The notes beneath the pieces were generated by a model. The model was given only the letters and a program-made list of their open reading frames with translations, was not told where the DNA came from and made no database searches. Below are positions 20,260-32,340 of a stretch of DNA of 64,000 nt, piece by piece (the first letter of the stretch is position 1; each line of letters opens with the position of its first letter). Source of the DNA: Falciphora oryzae (lineage: Eukaryota > Ascomycota > Sordariomycetes > Magnaporthales > Magnaporthaceae); the NCBI GenBank assembly GCA_000733355.1, contig JNVV01000001.1:3630278-3694277 (forward strand), written 5' to 3'. The translations under genes and the position numbers were made by a program.

Positions 20260-23200
20260 ATGTCGGTCGAATCCGACGACGCCGCCGAGTCCTCCTCGGG
20301 AGGCTCCCCCAGGAACCCCTCCAGGACTTCGAGGCCGAGCAACGTCAACAAGAATACCAACCAGAAGACCAAGGCCACACACACTATCGACAGGACGCAG
20401 GAGTATGACGACTTTATCGCAACGCTGAGAGCATACCACAAGCAGCGCGGCACCTCCTTCGAGCCTGAACCCTGGGTGGGCAGTGCGCATCTCGATCTTC
20501 TCAAGGTCTTCAAGCACGTCGTGGCTGCCGGCGGATATGACCAGGTCTCGGCGACAACGCTCGAGTGGCGCAAGTTGGCAACGGAGCTTGGCCTAGACGT
20601 CACAGATCGCAGCGCCGCCGGCGTCGCGTACGCGCTGAAGTCTGCCTTCCTCAAGTACCTGGCCGCCTACGAGATTCTGACCATACACAAGAAGGAGCCG
20701 CCCCCGCCGCAGATTCTCGAGCACGAGTCGGCCAAGGGTGGCGGCCTCCTCACGCGCACCCTGGAGAACTACACGCCGAAGAAGGGGCCCACGACTGTCG
20801 CTAGAGCCGTCAGTGTGAACGCGTCCGCCTCCGAGACCGACGACACCCCGGCCCGTAAGGAGACCCCGAGGTCCGGCGGGACGTCGCGCAACCTTCGGGT
20901 TGCGCCTCCTCAGCGTGTGATATTCCAGCCCGACACGGGTACGGCCCGACAGACGCGCCCGGCAGCTCCCCCATCCCAACAGTCATCCCACTCTCACTCT
21001 GCCACCAGCACTCCCACCCCCCAGGCAAAGATGCCAGCGCAACCTCAAGGACACTCACACCCCCAACCCATGGGCATGACCCAGCAGGTGCATGCGCCGC
21101 ACATGGGACACACTGTTCGCGGCCCCTCATTCAACTACAACCCGCAGAACCCGGAGACCACGTCTACGCTTGTTCAGAACTTTGAGCCCCGGATCGACAT
21201 GGCTCCCATACAGATGCGGCCGGTGGAGACTCCTGCCAACAACCCTGCCGAATTCGAAAGGAGGCGGCGGCAAGACCGGCTGAAAGCCTCGGGACTCTTC
21301 TCTCAACCACAGTCCGTCCGTCCACCACCAGGAGGTAAGTAGAATCCGACACCTAATCTTCTCAGACTGGATCAGCAACCATGTGTGCCTATAACAACCT
21401 CCTGTGTAGACGGAGTACTGACATGGCACAACTACACAGCAACGGTTTTTGAGGGCCCCAACATATACGTGCGCTGCCTGTGCGCACTTCGCTCAGGGAT
21501 CCCCTCTGAACAGGCGTACGCGTTGCACCACCTCGTCAAAATCTCGTATGAGCGGGGCGACAAGTTCAAGTTCGAGAATTTCGCTGGCCTTGCTGAAGGC
21601 CTTGTCGGCAAGGGTCTCGAGGTTGGCGCCAAGTTCTTCCATGTGAATTGGACCATCGACTACAGCGGTGACCCGGACGAGTCTAACCCGGAAGAGCTCG
21701 ACGGGCTGAACGGCACCCCTGACATCCTCGAGCGGATCGCGCAACTCCGACCCAAGGACGTCCTCGACAACATACAACCGGCGGACTTTGCAGACGACAT
21801 GGTCCAGATAACAGAGGCTGTGTTGACCATGCGTAACATGGTCACTCTTCCGGAGAATGCCATGCAGATGGCCGACTTCCCGGTCCTGAGAGACCTGATC
21901 TGCATCATCTTGCATCTGCCCAACATCGAGTCTGTTGTCGAGCTGAAGCACTGCGCCCTAGACATCGCTGAGCAGCTGGCGCCCTACATTGTCCTGGACG
22001 CCGAAGATCCACTCTACCGAACACTCATCGCCCAACTACACTCGACGGATCGCGGCGCGATCCTGACAGCTCTCCGCGCCACCACACGACTCTCCATGTT
22101 CTTGGGAGAGACAAACCGCCTCCCTGATGTTCCCGCCAGTGTTCTGCAGAACATCCTGGACTGGCTGATGCTGAACGATGACGAGCTCATTGACGCATGT
22201 CTCGATTTCCTCTACGTGTACACCGCCTTTATCGCCAACATTGAGCCACTCTTGAAGGCCGTTAGGGCGCCGCATCTTGTCAACCATCTCGTCCGGCTCC
22301 TATCGCATGGGGCAAGGCGGATCCAGAAGGATTATGCCACCGAGCCTGAGAGGAAGCTGCCTGCGTGCGAGAACCCACTGCCCATCCCAGAGGACCTTCG
22401 CGAGCAGCTCCTTCAGATGGGTGAGCCGGATCGGTGCTTCGCTTGGCTCAAATGTCTTTTTGAGGAGGACCCCGATTCGGCCATCACGCAAATTGCCATT
22501 TGGCAGGCCTACCAAGCTTCGTTTAGCTTGCACCTGCAGCAAATGTCGAGGCCGATGATTAACGCGGCTGAATTCATCAAGAACGTCCCGCATGTGTTCA
22601 AGGAAGCGGAGCCCCAGATCGTCAAAGAGATGGGTGAACGCGGAGAAACACAGAAGTTCATCATCCGGGGCGTGCGGCCCAGGATGCACCCCACGACGAC
22701 AGATGGGAGGGAATACGTGCCTTGTCTGTGGAAAACGCCAGTGCCCCCTGCCAACGGCCGGCCCGGGCAGCGAGCCGAGTGCAGTCGTCACTTTAAGAAT
22801 GCTGAGCAGCTGTACAACCACATCATCGCCGACCATCTAGGAGAGAAGCCCGGCGCGGATGGGAAGTTTGCTGATAAAGAGAGAGACCTTTACTGCACAT
22901 GGGGCAACTGCGCACGGTTCCCGCGCCTCCAAAAGACGCAGCTCTCCGTCTTCATGAACCACACCAAAACGCATACCAAGGCGGCGCAGCAGAAAACGGC
23001 TCTTACCCATGCCCTCAGTGTTGAGGCGGCCGTCGGAAGCAAGCGCCCCCGGAGGACATATATCGTGCCGCCCCGCACGATCAGCATATACTTTGAGGAG
23101 ACGGCGTTTTTGCGAGACGAGCGGGCACCCCCCGTGGCGGCCGGGATCCCCTTTAGCGCGGTGTTGGTCCTACGCAACGTGGCACGGAATGTCAGCAAGG

Positions 23201-23379
23201 CGGACGGCCTGGTGTTAGATCTCCCGGACCTCGCGTCCGAGGGCAAGGGGCAGTCGGCAAGCCCTCTCGAGCACCTGTTCCGACCTGTCACCGCCCGTCT
23301 CTGCGATATCATGACGAAGAACCAGCTTCTCGCGAGTTATGTCCAACAGGTGTTGGAGATCACCCGGGATAACTATTGA
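20260..23379 (+). CDS. rsc9: RSC chromatin-remodelling complex subunit Rsc9 (ARID domain)
   Basis: Nuclear subunit of the SWI/SNF-class remodeller RSC, about 1014 residues in two exons (20260-21334, 21410-23379; donor GTAAGT, acceptor TAG). The ARID domain is at about residues 45-150 (YDDFIATLRAYHKQRG, VGSAHLDLLKVFKHVVAAGG, ALKSAFLKYLAAYE). A Pro/Thr/Ser/Gln-rich linker follows, then a conserved Rsc9 start block (TWHNYTATVFEGPNIYVRC) and a long helical-repeat region. An RFX-like/zinc-containing segment lies around residues 770-890 (CLWKTPVPP, ECSRHFKNAEQLYNHIIADH, LYCTWGNCARF, MNHTKTHT). The C-terminal block begins YIVPPRTISIYFEETAFLRDE. The order matches fungal Rsc9/ARID2-type proteins. The gene is divergent from the 18-19.6 kb gene. 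Confidence 0.95.
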
Positions 23380-24107
23380 TCTGTACTTGGCGTCGTGGTT
23401 GTATTGAGGACGGTACGCATGTTGAGATGCGAACGCCCTGGAGGGAGTTTGGACCCCCTCTTTCGGTAATGGCTTGGCGATGGCCCCGTTCTTGGCCGTG
23501 AGCGTCTGCTCGCTGCCTTTTCTGGCACTGGTGTCTTGCGATGGGTTCACTGGGAATGGCGCGAACTGGAAGGAGAAGGAATGATATCATACTTTGTTTC
23601 TTAGCACATCGAATCGTCTACTAGCTAATTATAAATGCTCTCAGAAGGCCTTTAACCTGCCAGAGGGCACGAGGTGTCATAAACTGTCTCCTGATTTTGA
23701 GCCCGTTGCCATTTGTTATAGGGCTCAAGGTACTAGATATTATGTGCAAAGTCATCAGTTGCGCACGGCGTCTAATGCTCCTTCATATGTCAAGCATGGC
23801 GAGCAACCCGAATATCCTAGGTGTTGTGGACTGCATGTATTGTATACTATTAGAGATAGAAGTTACTTAGACTTGCACCATGCGATGCTGGGCTCTGGAG
23901 CGTGTGGGGAACGTCATTGGATGAATTGAGTGTGGGGCCGGCGGCACCCTCCTCAATGCTGGCCATTGCCAAAATTCCGCTTTTGCCCGCCATCGAGCTC
24001 CTCCAACGCCCGCGGCCACCTACCAGCCGGGCAGCAACTACAGACGGCGACAAGCAGCTCAAAAATTCCAACCTCTTATCGGAACTGCGAAGTCGACAGG
24101 CCACGCC
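23380..24107. other. Intergenic, Rsc9 3' flank and bL36m promoter
   Basis: AT-rich between about 23580 and 23900. No gene was recognised. Confidence 0.5.
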
Positions 24108-24598
24108 ATGGCCAGCCTTGCGATCTTCTCCCGCGCCGCGAGGGCGTCGTCCCTGGCCGCCTCGATGCGCAGCCTCTCCGTCGCGGCGCCCGCGATCAAG
24201 CCGCAGCAGCAGCAGCAGCACGCCTTCCAGCAGACGAGGTCGCTCTCGCGATCGATATTCGGCTCGACGGCCATGACGCGCGCGTTCCCGACCAGGACAT
24301 GCGGGCGGGCCCTGCCGGTAGCCAGCGTGCGGCCCGCAGTCGCGGCCGGCCAGGCGGTGCAGCAGCAGGCGAGAGGGATGAAGCTCCGCAGCGCCATCAC
24401 GAAGCGGTGCGAGCACTGCAAGGTCCGTTTTCTGTTCCTAGGGGCCACCTGTATGAGTCTTGCCTGCAGATACAGCGCGCTGACGTTTGCTTTGCGGCTG
24501 TCTTGTAGGTCGTCCGACGGAAGCGTGGCAAGAGGCACCGAGGCTGGCTCTACGTCATCTGCAGCGCAAACCCCAGGCATAAACAGCGCCAGAGCTGA
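24108..24598 (+). CDS. Mitochondrial ribosomal protein bL36m
   Basis: Component of the mitochondrial large ribosomal subunit, about 134 residues in two exons (24108-24422, 24509-24598). The mature core starts at MKLRSAITKRCEHCK and continues after the intron as VVRRKRGKRHRGWLYVICSA then NPRHKQRQS. The CxxC pair, the downstream Cys of VIC and the His of NPRHKQ form the zinc ribbon of the L36 family, including the invariant NPRHKQRQ end. The long N-terminal extension, rich in Ala, Ser and Arg with a CAG-encoded Gln run, fits a mitochondrial presequence. The intron splits exactly after CEHCK; its donor (GTCCGT) is slightly unusual. Confidence 0.95.
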
Positions 24599-24911
24599 GC
24601 GAGAGGGAGAAGACTCATACAAACAAAAATTTGCGCAAACTAAGCGCGATCCGAAGAGAGCCTCTGGGCGCGCGCCGGATGGGAGGATGTACGATAGGGA
24701 TGTATATACGTGGTCTGTGTGTCACGATGTAGCAAGCGATGATGGACGACTGAGACGGCTCTCAAACAAGAACGTCGTGTTGCTCTTGCCGCTCCGGGGT
24801 CAGCAAACGTGCCCAGACAGCTCGTTGGGGCTTTCCATGATAGAGGATGGCATCATATATTACACCACGGATCGTGCGGATACCCGCCGAGCACGACCCA
24901 CGAGTTGTCAT

Positions 24912-25496
24912 TCACGATGCTTGATTAACAGACCGCTCTATGCTCCCCAATGTTGCCCTGCCCATCTGCAGTAGATGCTGGATTTGACCCTGTTGTAAAA
25001 GATGTGCTTCGAGTCAATAAGGCTATCCCTAGGAACTGAGTGGTTTGCATGCCCCTTGTTGCACATGAAGAGCGGATATACTGATGACGAGAACTGACCG
25101 GATCGGTGACATGTTTGTTGCTCTCAAACTCTTCCCTAAAGTACTTAAGGGTCTCTGCCCTGGTCTTTGCGTCTTGGATTTTGTTCGCAGTTCTGACGAA
25201 GCTGCGGTAGAGAGCCAGGACTTTTGACCGGCGAATAAACTGATACCAACGCCCCGGTTAGTTCGTTTATAAATGGATGCCAGCACCTACCCCGTGCGGC
25301 TCAACCGGTGCATGCATCCCACGCCACGGATGCGCTGCCGGGGTAGCAGGGGCTTGGGATAACATACCTGCTCTAGGTCCAATGTCTGACCGAGACGAGA
25401 AGGAGGTCTTGGCCTGGAAGGTGTCGAGGCGTAGTGTCTGAGATTTTGGAGGCAATATGGCTGCCTCAAAAGAGACCGAACCGGTATTGACGCCAT
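24912..25496 (-). CDS. LYR-motif mitochondrial protein (LYRM2-like)
   Basis: Short mitochondrial LYR/Complex1_LYR protein of about 115 residues. LYR proteins bind the acyl carrier protein and support respiratory-complex or Fe-S assembly. Three exons joined at phase 0: 25496-25368, 25239-25099, 24989-24912. The presequence is Arg-rich (MASIPVRSLLRQPYCLQNLR). The core reads LDLEQ, then FIRRSKVLALYRSFVRTANK with the LYR tripeptide, then RAETLKYFREEFESNK, then IQHLLQMGRATLGSIERSV. That order (Q-F-x-R-x-x-x-L-x-L-Y-R, R-E-F-x-x-N/H, I-x-x-L-L-x-x-G) is characteristic of LYRM2. The gene converges on bL36m, so two mitochondrial genes are neighbours. Confidence 0.9.
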
Positions 25497-25972
25497 CGAC
25501 GCAGATACTCGGCCTTTGCGGCTCTTAGTTCCTTCTCGTGGGCTATTATCCTATAAATACCCTAACAACCTAATTTTCGAGGGCTGCGAGACTCTGTCTG
25601 ACCGCGGTAATGTTGGAGGATGTCGAAAATGGGAATTTGATGGTAATGTCCTCCACCGATGAAAGCCGAGCGAATCTGTGGGTGGGGACCACCTGTCGCG
25701 CTTCCCCGGGCTGCGCCGTCCAAAAAAAAAAAGTATCGACACTGACAGCTTCAAACTTGGGGGCTTCTGCAGCGAACCACGCCCATGGATCTTGTTGCGT
25801 GCCAGTAGCAACAACAGACTATCACCAACCCTACAACTTCTCACCACAACCGATTTACGTGTCGGTACCACATCGCGGCTCGAATTAAAACCTGTCGCCT
25901 AATGGTATTGGTTCTGCATGACAACCAGCAAATACCATATACCTCGCTTAGTTTCTATCGGCGCTAGCGAGG
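25497..25972. other. Divergent promoter region between the LYRM2-like and NatD genes
   Basis: About 475 bp between divergent starts. It contains a short poly-A run near 25722 and no coding sequence. Confidence 0.5.
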
Positions 25973-26910
25973 ATGGTGTCAAGAAAGAGAGGTGGCGAGC
26001 TATGCGCCATCGAGACGGCCAATGCCAAGAAAGACGACGAGTTCTTCCAAGATTACATACAAAAAACGTAGGTCCCCGGGCGGGCTTCTCACATTCACGA
26101 GCGAGTGCATCGTCAGTTCCTGACTGGGTTGGCTTTTCCGAGGTCAGCGGCGAAGGATTCGCAGGGTGGGCTTCCACTTGGAGGCATCCCTCAAGCGACA
26201 AAGAATACAACCTCAGCCTGACGCGGTCAGCGCTCATGTCAGCCGCCGATCTCACGGCGTGCCTGGACATGATCGACCTCACGAGCGGGGAGAACTACCG
26301 CAACTCGTCGGTCGGGTGGGACCGCGACGTGAAGCTGGCCGAGATGAAGTCGGCGGACCTCCGCTACATACTCGTCAAGGACCATGCCGGCACCATCGCG
26401 GCCTTTACTTCGCTCATGCCGACCTACGAGGAGGGGCAGCCGGTGGTGTACTGCTATGAAATCCACCTGCTCGACCGGGTCCGGAAGTATGTGTTTGTTG
26501 ATTGTTGAAGCCCCCGTGATGCTGTTGTTGTTGGCCGACTGACAGAAGGAAACCGCCTGGCTTTATTCAGGACCGGCCTCGGCAAGTTGCTGTTGGGCTA
26601 TCTATTCAATGTGGCGGCGAGCATGCCACCGGTCGACAAGGTGATGCTCTCGTGCTTCGTAGCCAACGAGGGGGCCAGGGCCTTTTACGACAAGATGGGT
26701 TTCGTGACGGACGAGATCTCACCGGAGCCCAGGAAGCTGCGAGGCGGTCGGACTCGGGAGCCCGATTATTTGATATTGAGCTGCGCCATCGGGCAGCGTC
26801 TCCGTGACCAACAGGCGCAGTTGGCCGAGGGCGGCGGAGCCTCGCGCCATCGACAGGCGGGACTCGGGAGCGGGGACAGGGCCGCCAGTTTGGACAAGGT
26901 TGGTAAATAG
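25973..26910 (+). CDS. nat4: N-alpha-acetyltransferase 40 (NatD/Nat4), GNAT fold
   Basis: Predicted histone H4/H2A N-terminal acetyltransferase using acetyl-CoA, about 257 residues. Three exons: 25973-26067, 26148-26486, 26571-26910, all phases consistent. Landmarks of the NatD family are DLTSGENYRNSSVGWDRDVK (the MY-S-W equivalent), RYILVKD, VVYCYEIHLLDRVRK and the acetyl-CoA loop RKTGLGKLLLGYL, followed by VDKVMLSCFVANEGARAFYD and DYLILSC at the end of the fold. The YCYE-x-(H/Q)-L block is particularly typical of Nat4. The N-terminus (MVSRKRGGELCAIETANAKK) is basic, as usual. The first intron acceptor (GGTCAG) was chosen because it is the only one keeping the frame. Confidence 0.93.
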
Positions 26911-28306
26911 GCAGCGATGGTGGACGGAGTCGCCAGGGAGACGGGACCCACGCACGAACGAGCTCGGCACGCTGCGGCGGCACGAAGGTCTGTGCCAAGG
27001 TGCCATGTTTTCCAAACTAGGCCAGGCGGCTACCCGGCCCCAATTGCCCGCGCACGCGAAAGCAACGCCCTGGAACTGGGATCGAAACCAGACGTGCCAG
27101 ACTGGTGGTCCATGCCCATTTCTCGTCACATGAAAGCATGGAATGCGACGGCGTTGTGGATAATGCTACCCGAGAGATACCCATTCCATTCAAGCACGAG
27201 GGCATTTTACATAAACACTCTATGGATACTTGTGTTATTCTAGTCGGTGTTCCGGCAAGAATCTTCAATGTCGCCGGTCTGCAAACAGCGCATGGACGAG
27301 GTCCTCTCCAGCTCAGCCCTAAAAAGAAACACCAGGTGCAAAAAAGGGGCGGAGGATGCGTGCGCCTTGGCGGGCGAGGCCTTTGATTTGCCCTCTCGGA
27401 ATTGGACCCTGTACCGAGACCCACCCATTTCCGATGCAGCAACCCGCGCTGGAGTCCAGGCCGGCGGGCTGGAAGAGGCGATGAAGGATTGCATCGACTC
27501 AATTCGATTGCCACCTGCACATGCACAAGAATCTCACTCTCAAGGCATGAAAGTCAACAGACAGCTAGGCCCTTAGTGCAGGTCAAGCTTTTGCTGTGCT
27601 CTGTGCGATGACGATCAGACGAAGAAACAAGAAACAAAACGAAAATAAAAAATCAGGGACCGGCAGAGCAACTCAATATCCATTCGGTTACGCGCCTTTG
27701 CCCCATCAAAGTAATATGCTGTTTCTTCGACGTTACCTCGACAAGGGCCGAATCATGAGCTCAGTCTGCCAGCCCAGACAGCAGGTGGAACCATGGCCCA
27801 GACCAAGGCCACAGCATTGATTGGCTACACGTACGCAAACGAACGAATGCGCCTCTCAGTGACCCTCTCTCCATCTGCAGTGAGATGGGGGAGGTCTGAC
27901 GCCTCGCATTGAGCCCAAGCCATCCACGCCCGCCGCCGGCCCCCTTGCACCCTTCAGCCCGCTAGGCACCCTAGCCTGGGTTGGGGAGCACGGCAGCAAG
28001 TTGTGCCAGGCCACATCCAGCTCATGCTTGGTGGCCCCCATCTTAAATTAAGCCCCCGCCGTCCCTTTGTCGCAGTCGGCCATCGCTTGTGGTGACATTG
28101 CAAGAATCTCGCGTTGATCTCCATTCCCTCTCCAACAGTCTCACCTCCTGTCAGCCGGGACCTGCACTCCTTTGTTTCACGGCCCCATACAAGAAGTTTC
28201 TTTTCTTACCACCATCACTGACTCGCCCACCCCGAGTTTGGAGATATTGTTACTTCCCATCAACCTTATAATAATCCTCCCCAGGCCACCCGCCAGAGCT
28301 TTCACA
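26911..28306. other. 1.4-kb intergenic region
   Basis: 3' flank of nat4 and promoter of the PLAC8 gene. An open frame at 27247-27576 (plus, 109 codons) has no recognised domain and I do not call it. An A-rich stretch lies near 27620-27655. A T-loop-like palindrome near 27072-27087 was examined and rejected as a tRNA. Confidence 0.45.
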
Positions 28307-29081
28307 ATGGATCAGTCCGCCTACCAGCAACAGCCGCAGTACCACCAGCAGCAGCACCAGCAGCCGCAACAACAGCAGTTCGCTCCCCAGCAGCCATACG
28401 TGGACCCCAACCAGCAGTACCAGCAACAACAGCAGTACCATCAGCAGCCGCAGCACCAGCAAACAATGGATCCCAACCAGCAACAGCAGCAGCAGCAGTA
28501 CCAGCCTCAGCAGCAGATGACGATGGCTGCCCCTCCGCCCCAGGACCAGGAGTGGAATGCCAGCTTCTGCACATGCTCGCCGTGCGGCGGCTGCGTGCTG
28601 GCTTCGTGCCTGCCGTGCATCCGTGAGTCTCGCCAGACCCATCCGTGCAGCGTAGCTCGTGACTGACCCCAAAACAAAACAGTGGTGGGCAAGACGTCGG
28701 AGCGCATGGTCGACCCCTCGCTCTCGAGGTACGAGGTCTTCAACCCGGAGTGCCTGATCATGGGCGGAATCACCTACATCGGCCTGGGCTTCGTCTACGC
28801 CATGATCAAGCGCATGGAGATCCGCGAGAGGTTCGGCATCAAGGGCAGCGGCTTCGGCGACTTCTGCGCCTCGTACTGGTGCCCGTGCTGCGTTGTCCTC
28901 CAAAACGTAAGTTCCAGACGAGCTCTTGTCTTGTTCATCTTACCCGGATCCCTTTGCTCACCAAAACCGCCGAAAACAGGACAACGAAGTCAGGTCCCGT
29001 GTTGGCGAGCCCGGCCAGGGCCCCGTCGTCCAGGGCTACCAGCAGAACCCTGGCATGGCGATGCCCGCCGGCAAGAACTGA
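28307..29081 (+). CDS. PLAC8-family cysteine-rich membrane-associated protein
   Basis: About 213 residues in three exons (28307-28622, 28683-28906, 28980-29081). The first 80 residues are a Gln/Tyr/Pro-rich low-complexity tail encoded by CAG/CAA runs. The PLAC8 domain follows, with dense cysteines (FCTCSPCGGCVLASCLPCI, then DFCASYWCPCCVVLQNDNEV) and a central hydrophobic segment (CLIMGGITYIGLGFVYAMI). The CCxxxQxxxE/DxE-type motif at the end of the domain is conserved in form. Fungal and plant members sit in the plasma membrane and affect cell size or metal and calcium handling; the function in this organism is not known. The gene ends GMAMPAGKN. Confidence 0.92.
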
Positions 29082-30378
29082 TTGGCCTAAGAGCCTCTCT
29101 GCCACTCACCGCGTGCTGTTTCGGCGGCGTCGCTCTCTTCCCTTCTCTTAATTGTTCTTTTAGATTATGTGATACCATCGAAACGTCGGGGCAAAACGCA
29201 CCCGGACCGACACCCAGTTCGGGTTTTCTTTTATTGTGTTTTTTATTTCACCACGACAGATATTGTACTGTTTGGGCGTCATGCTGTTGGGTTTGGTTCG
29301 TGGCTACAATATAATGGCATCTGGAATCAGGACCTACATACAGTTTCGACAATGTACGGTGTTCTTCTCGACGTGTCTCATTCGAACGATCTGATCCTCC
29401 AGCCTCAGAAACTGAAGGCGGCAACGAAGCGTCCACCAGCACGTCGGCGGCACCGCAACAGACGGGACGCCGACCGTAAGACCTTGTCGCTCCTGACGCT
29501 CCCAATTTAATTCCTTCCCGGCTGCTACCACACCTGGACGCTGAGTGGGGCCGACGAGCTGCGGCTGAAAGTCGAGAGGATCAATCATCCCGCTCCCACG
29601 ACACCCACACTGTTGCTTCGACTTGCCCCTCATTTTCACCTGGCGATTTCTCGCCTGCTCTCGTCACGTCTCCATCATTACTCACCTCGAGGCAAGTCAC
29701 CGGCCTGGATTACCCCGCGCAAGTCTTGTTTCCCTGCTCTCCGTCCCAGCCCAAGCGATGGACTGGTCGACAAGGGCCAACAGGGGGATCTCGCGGGTTC
29801 TCAACGGGCAAGTGCATAAGCTCCGCCTGGCTCAACGCCGCCGGCTTATTTTTGTCGTGTTCGCGCGCATCTTCTGCCTCGAGCGAGGCGTTTTTTTTTT
29901 TTGCTTTTCCCTCTTCTGCACATCTCTCTCCAGATCTGGGCGTAGCGTGCTCCGGGTGGCCAATGAAAACGGATGGCCGCTGGCACCTTACCGGAGTCGT
30001 GGCAGCCCATGGCCGGGCTAGCAGCGCCCAAGGCCCTGGGATTCGCCCCTAGCTCATGCACCCGCCCATTAGTCCATCAGATGAAATGAGGGATCTCACA
30101 AGCGCCACGCCCTTTCTCGTTCTCGGGCTGGTGCCCTCGCGGAGCCGGCATGACCATGCGGCCGGCCATTTTTGAGCTAGAGGAGGACATAATGGTATGC
30201 CCAGCCCACCCACACCTCTCCGCGGCTTGGCTTTGAGGGAATCGTGCGTGGGTGCCGTCGCTTGAGTGCTTTTTTTTCTCCGCAGTTTTGGAATCCCATC
30301 TCTGGGTGGTGTTTTCAAGCAAGGCTGTCCATCGCCCACCTCCCATCGCCCGTCCAAATCCCACCGCCACGATCAATA
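29082..30378. other. 1.3-kb intergenic region
   Basis: 3' flank of the PLAC8 gene and promoter of the next gene. An ATG at 29759 opens about 85 codons (MDWSTRANRGISRVLNGQ at its start) but continues as low-quality T-rich translation; not called. Poly-T tracts occur at about 29890 and 30271. Confidence 0.4.
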
Positions 30379-31816
30379 ATGGCCCGGAACTGTGCCGTCA
30401 GTCTCCTTGCGGCGGGCGGGACGCTGCTGTTTGGAGCGGCGCCTCTCGCATCCGCCTTTTCGCCCAAGATGCAGTACCAAGGCCGTGAATGGACCCCGGC
30501 ACGGCCAACAAACCTGGCCTCCGTGACCCTTCCCGGAGCGGGCGATGTGTCGCCGGCCCCGACCGAGGCACCCAGGCATCCCGACTTTGGCGGCGTGGAG
30601 CTTTTCAAAAGGGACTTTACGAAGGGTACCGACACATGCGGCTTTGCTGCCCAGTATAAGTGTGCGTCCTCTCCTGTCTCCCTCGCATCATCAACGCTGT
30701 TGGGAACGGATCTCGAAATGAACTGACCGGAGGAGCCTATGGAAAACAGCGGAGCCATGGACGTGTTTTCGTGTCAGCGCTTCGTGCGTTTCCTTCTCGA
30801 CCGCCATGGGCTGCTGCGTCGGGTCAGAGCCCGACTGTTATAGCACAATCTTCATGTCGTGCCGCGACTATGCAAGTGGCGCATCGAGTTCTAGTTGCGG
30901 CACCGGAACACTCTGCTGGTAATTGCGCGCTCTTGTCTTGATCCGTGTCGACATGGCTTTCTTCTCTCCACCCTACCGCATGTCGCTGACGCGCTTCCGG
31001 CCGCTCTACAGTCCAAGCAGCTCGCCGTCGTGTTTCACATGGCAGTACTCGACCACGAACGCGGCGGGCCAGCCGGGAAACACCTACTCCATCTTCAACT
31101 GTTATGCCTCGGGAGGGACTGGCACGCTTCTCTCAACCCCGCCAGCACAGCGGCTTTCCGGCTCGGCGACGGTGAAATCCGAGAGCTCCATCCCCCTCAA
31201 CCCGCCCGAGACGGCGAGCACCACCGAGACCACGAACACGCAGACGTCGACCCCCGCGCCGGCCTCGAACTCGAACTCGGCTAGCAACAACATCGGCGCC
31301 ATCGTCGGCGGTGCGGTGGGCGCGGTCGCGATCCTCGCTGCCGTCATCGTGGCCGTGTTCTGGCTGGTGATGCGCAACAAGCGTGGAAAAGCAGCCGCCG
31401 CCGCCGCAGCAGCAGCAGCAGGCGGCTCCGGTGGTGGCGGCGGCGCGGCGGCAGGTGGGGCCGCATTCGCGAACCAGTCCTACTCGCCGTCGGGGGTGCC
31501 TCCGGGACAGACGACCGTGTCGCCGGTGACGGCAGGCGCGTCGCCCCACATGGGCCAGAACGGCTACTTCGCGGTGCCGCAGCAGCACCCCGGCCCCGAC
31601 GGGCGGTACCCCAGCTACTACGACGGGAAGCAGCAGCCCAGCCCCGTCTACAGCGACCCCCGCTACAGCGTGGTGCAGCCTCAGCACACCGGCGGCTCGA
31701 CGGGCGGCGGCGGGCAGTGGCACGCGCCTGCTGGCAGCCCGCAGCAGGCACCGCCGATGGAGCTGGCCAGTACAAACCCTGTCGGATCAGTAGGGAATCG
31801 TGCCGAGCTTGTGTGA
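30379..31816 (+). CDS. Cysteine-rich single-pass wall/sensor-like membrane protein
   Basis: About 418 residues in three exons (30379-30661, 30750-30918, 31012-31816), phases consistent. The signal peptide is MARNCAVSLLAAGGTLLFGA. The ectodomain has a conserved cysteine module (TCGFAAQYKSEPWTC, VSASCVSFSTAMGCC, CGTGTLCC, SCFTWQYSTT) and a Ser/Thr-rich stalk. One transmembrane helix (IGAIVGGAVGAVAILAAVIV) is followed by RNKRGK and a polyalanine/Gly-rich, then Pro/Tyr/Gln-rich cytosolic tail. The plan resembles Mid2/Wsc-type surface proteins, but the Cys module is the distinct one common in Pezizomycotina and I do not claim WSC homology. The function is unknown. The gene at 57292-58370 shares the pattern. 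Confidence 0.85.
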
Positions 31817-32340
31817 TGGACTATTGCTTTCATGGCTCTGGCGTCGTCACGGAGCAAATCAGATCGAGACCCGATCATGGCGCACTAATTTTTGTAATAT
31901 GGTACTTGATATATGCTGTTGTGGAAAATACTCGACTGTTCTGCGATATAGCGTTTTCGTCGGCGCTGCATGTCCCTTCATGGAATTGGTGTTTGGGCAT
32001 TCACGGCAAACATGGAACTCAGAATTGAAATCAATGGGCTTTTGTGTTGGGTGTTGTCAGCGCCGTCTTGGTTTCAAGGGGAGAAGGGAGATATTAATTG
32101 CGACGCTCCAGCTTCTCTCAAGCTCGGAAGAAATACGAGCCCTTTCCAGTGCTACAGTCTTCCCTAGTGTGATATCATATTCATGATGCTGACTGACTTT
32201 TAGAGACAGCGTCATCAAAATACACTTGCCACATATCAGGGGGTGATCAAACTTGGCACAGAGACTCGAGGCGGTATCATACAAGGCCTTGGAGGGCAAG
32301 ACTAAATCAACAAAAAGCAAAGACGACGATGGATCACGGC
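31817..32340. other. Convergent 3' flanks
   Basis: Between a plus-strand gene and the minus-strand kynurenine monooxygenase gene. No coding sequence was recognised. Confidence 0.5.

Noticed and set aside
27060..27100. T-loop-like sequence CTGGTTTCGATCCCAG on the minus strand
   Set aside because: No matching acceptor, D or anticodon arms at tRNA spacing; it is a chance palindrome.
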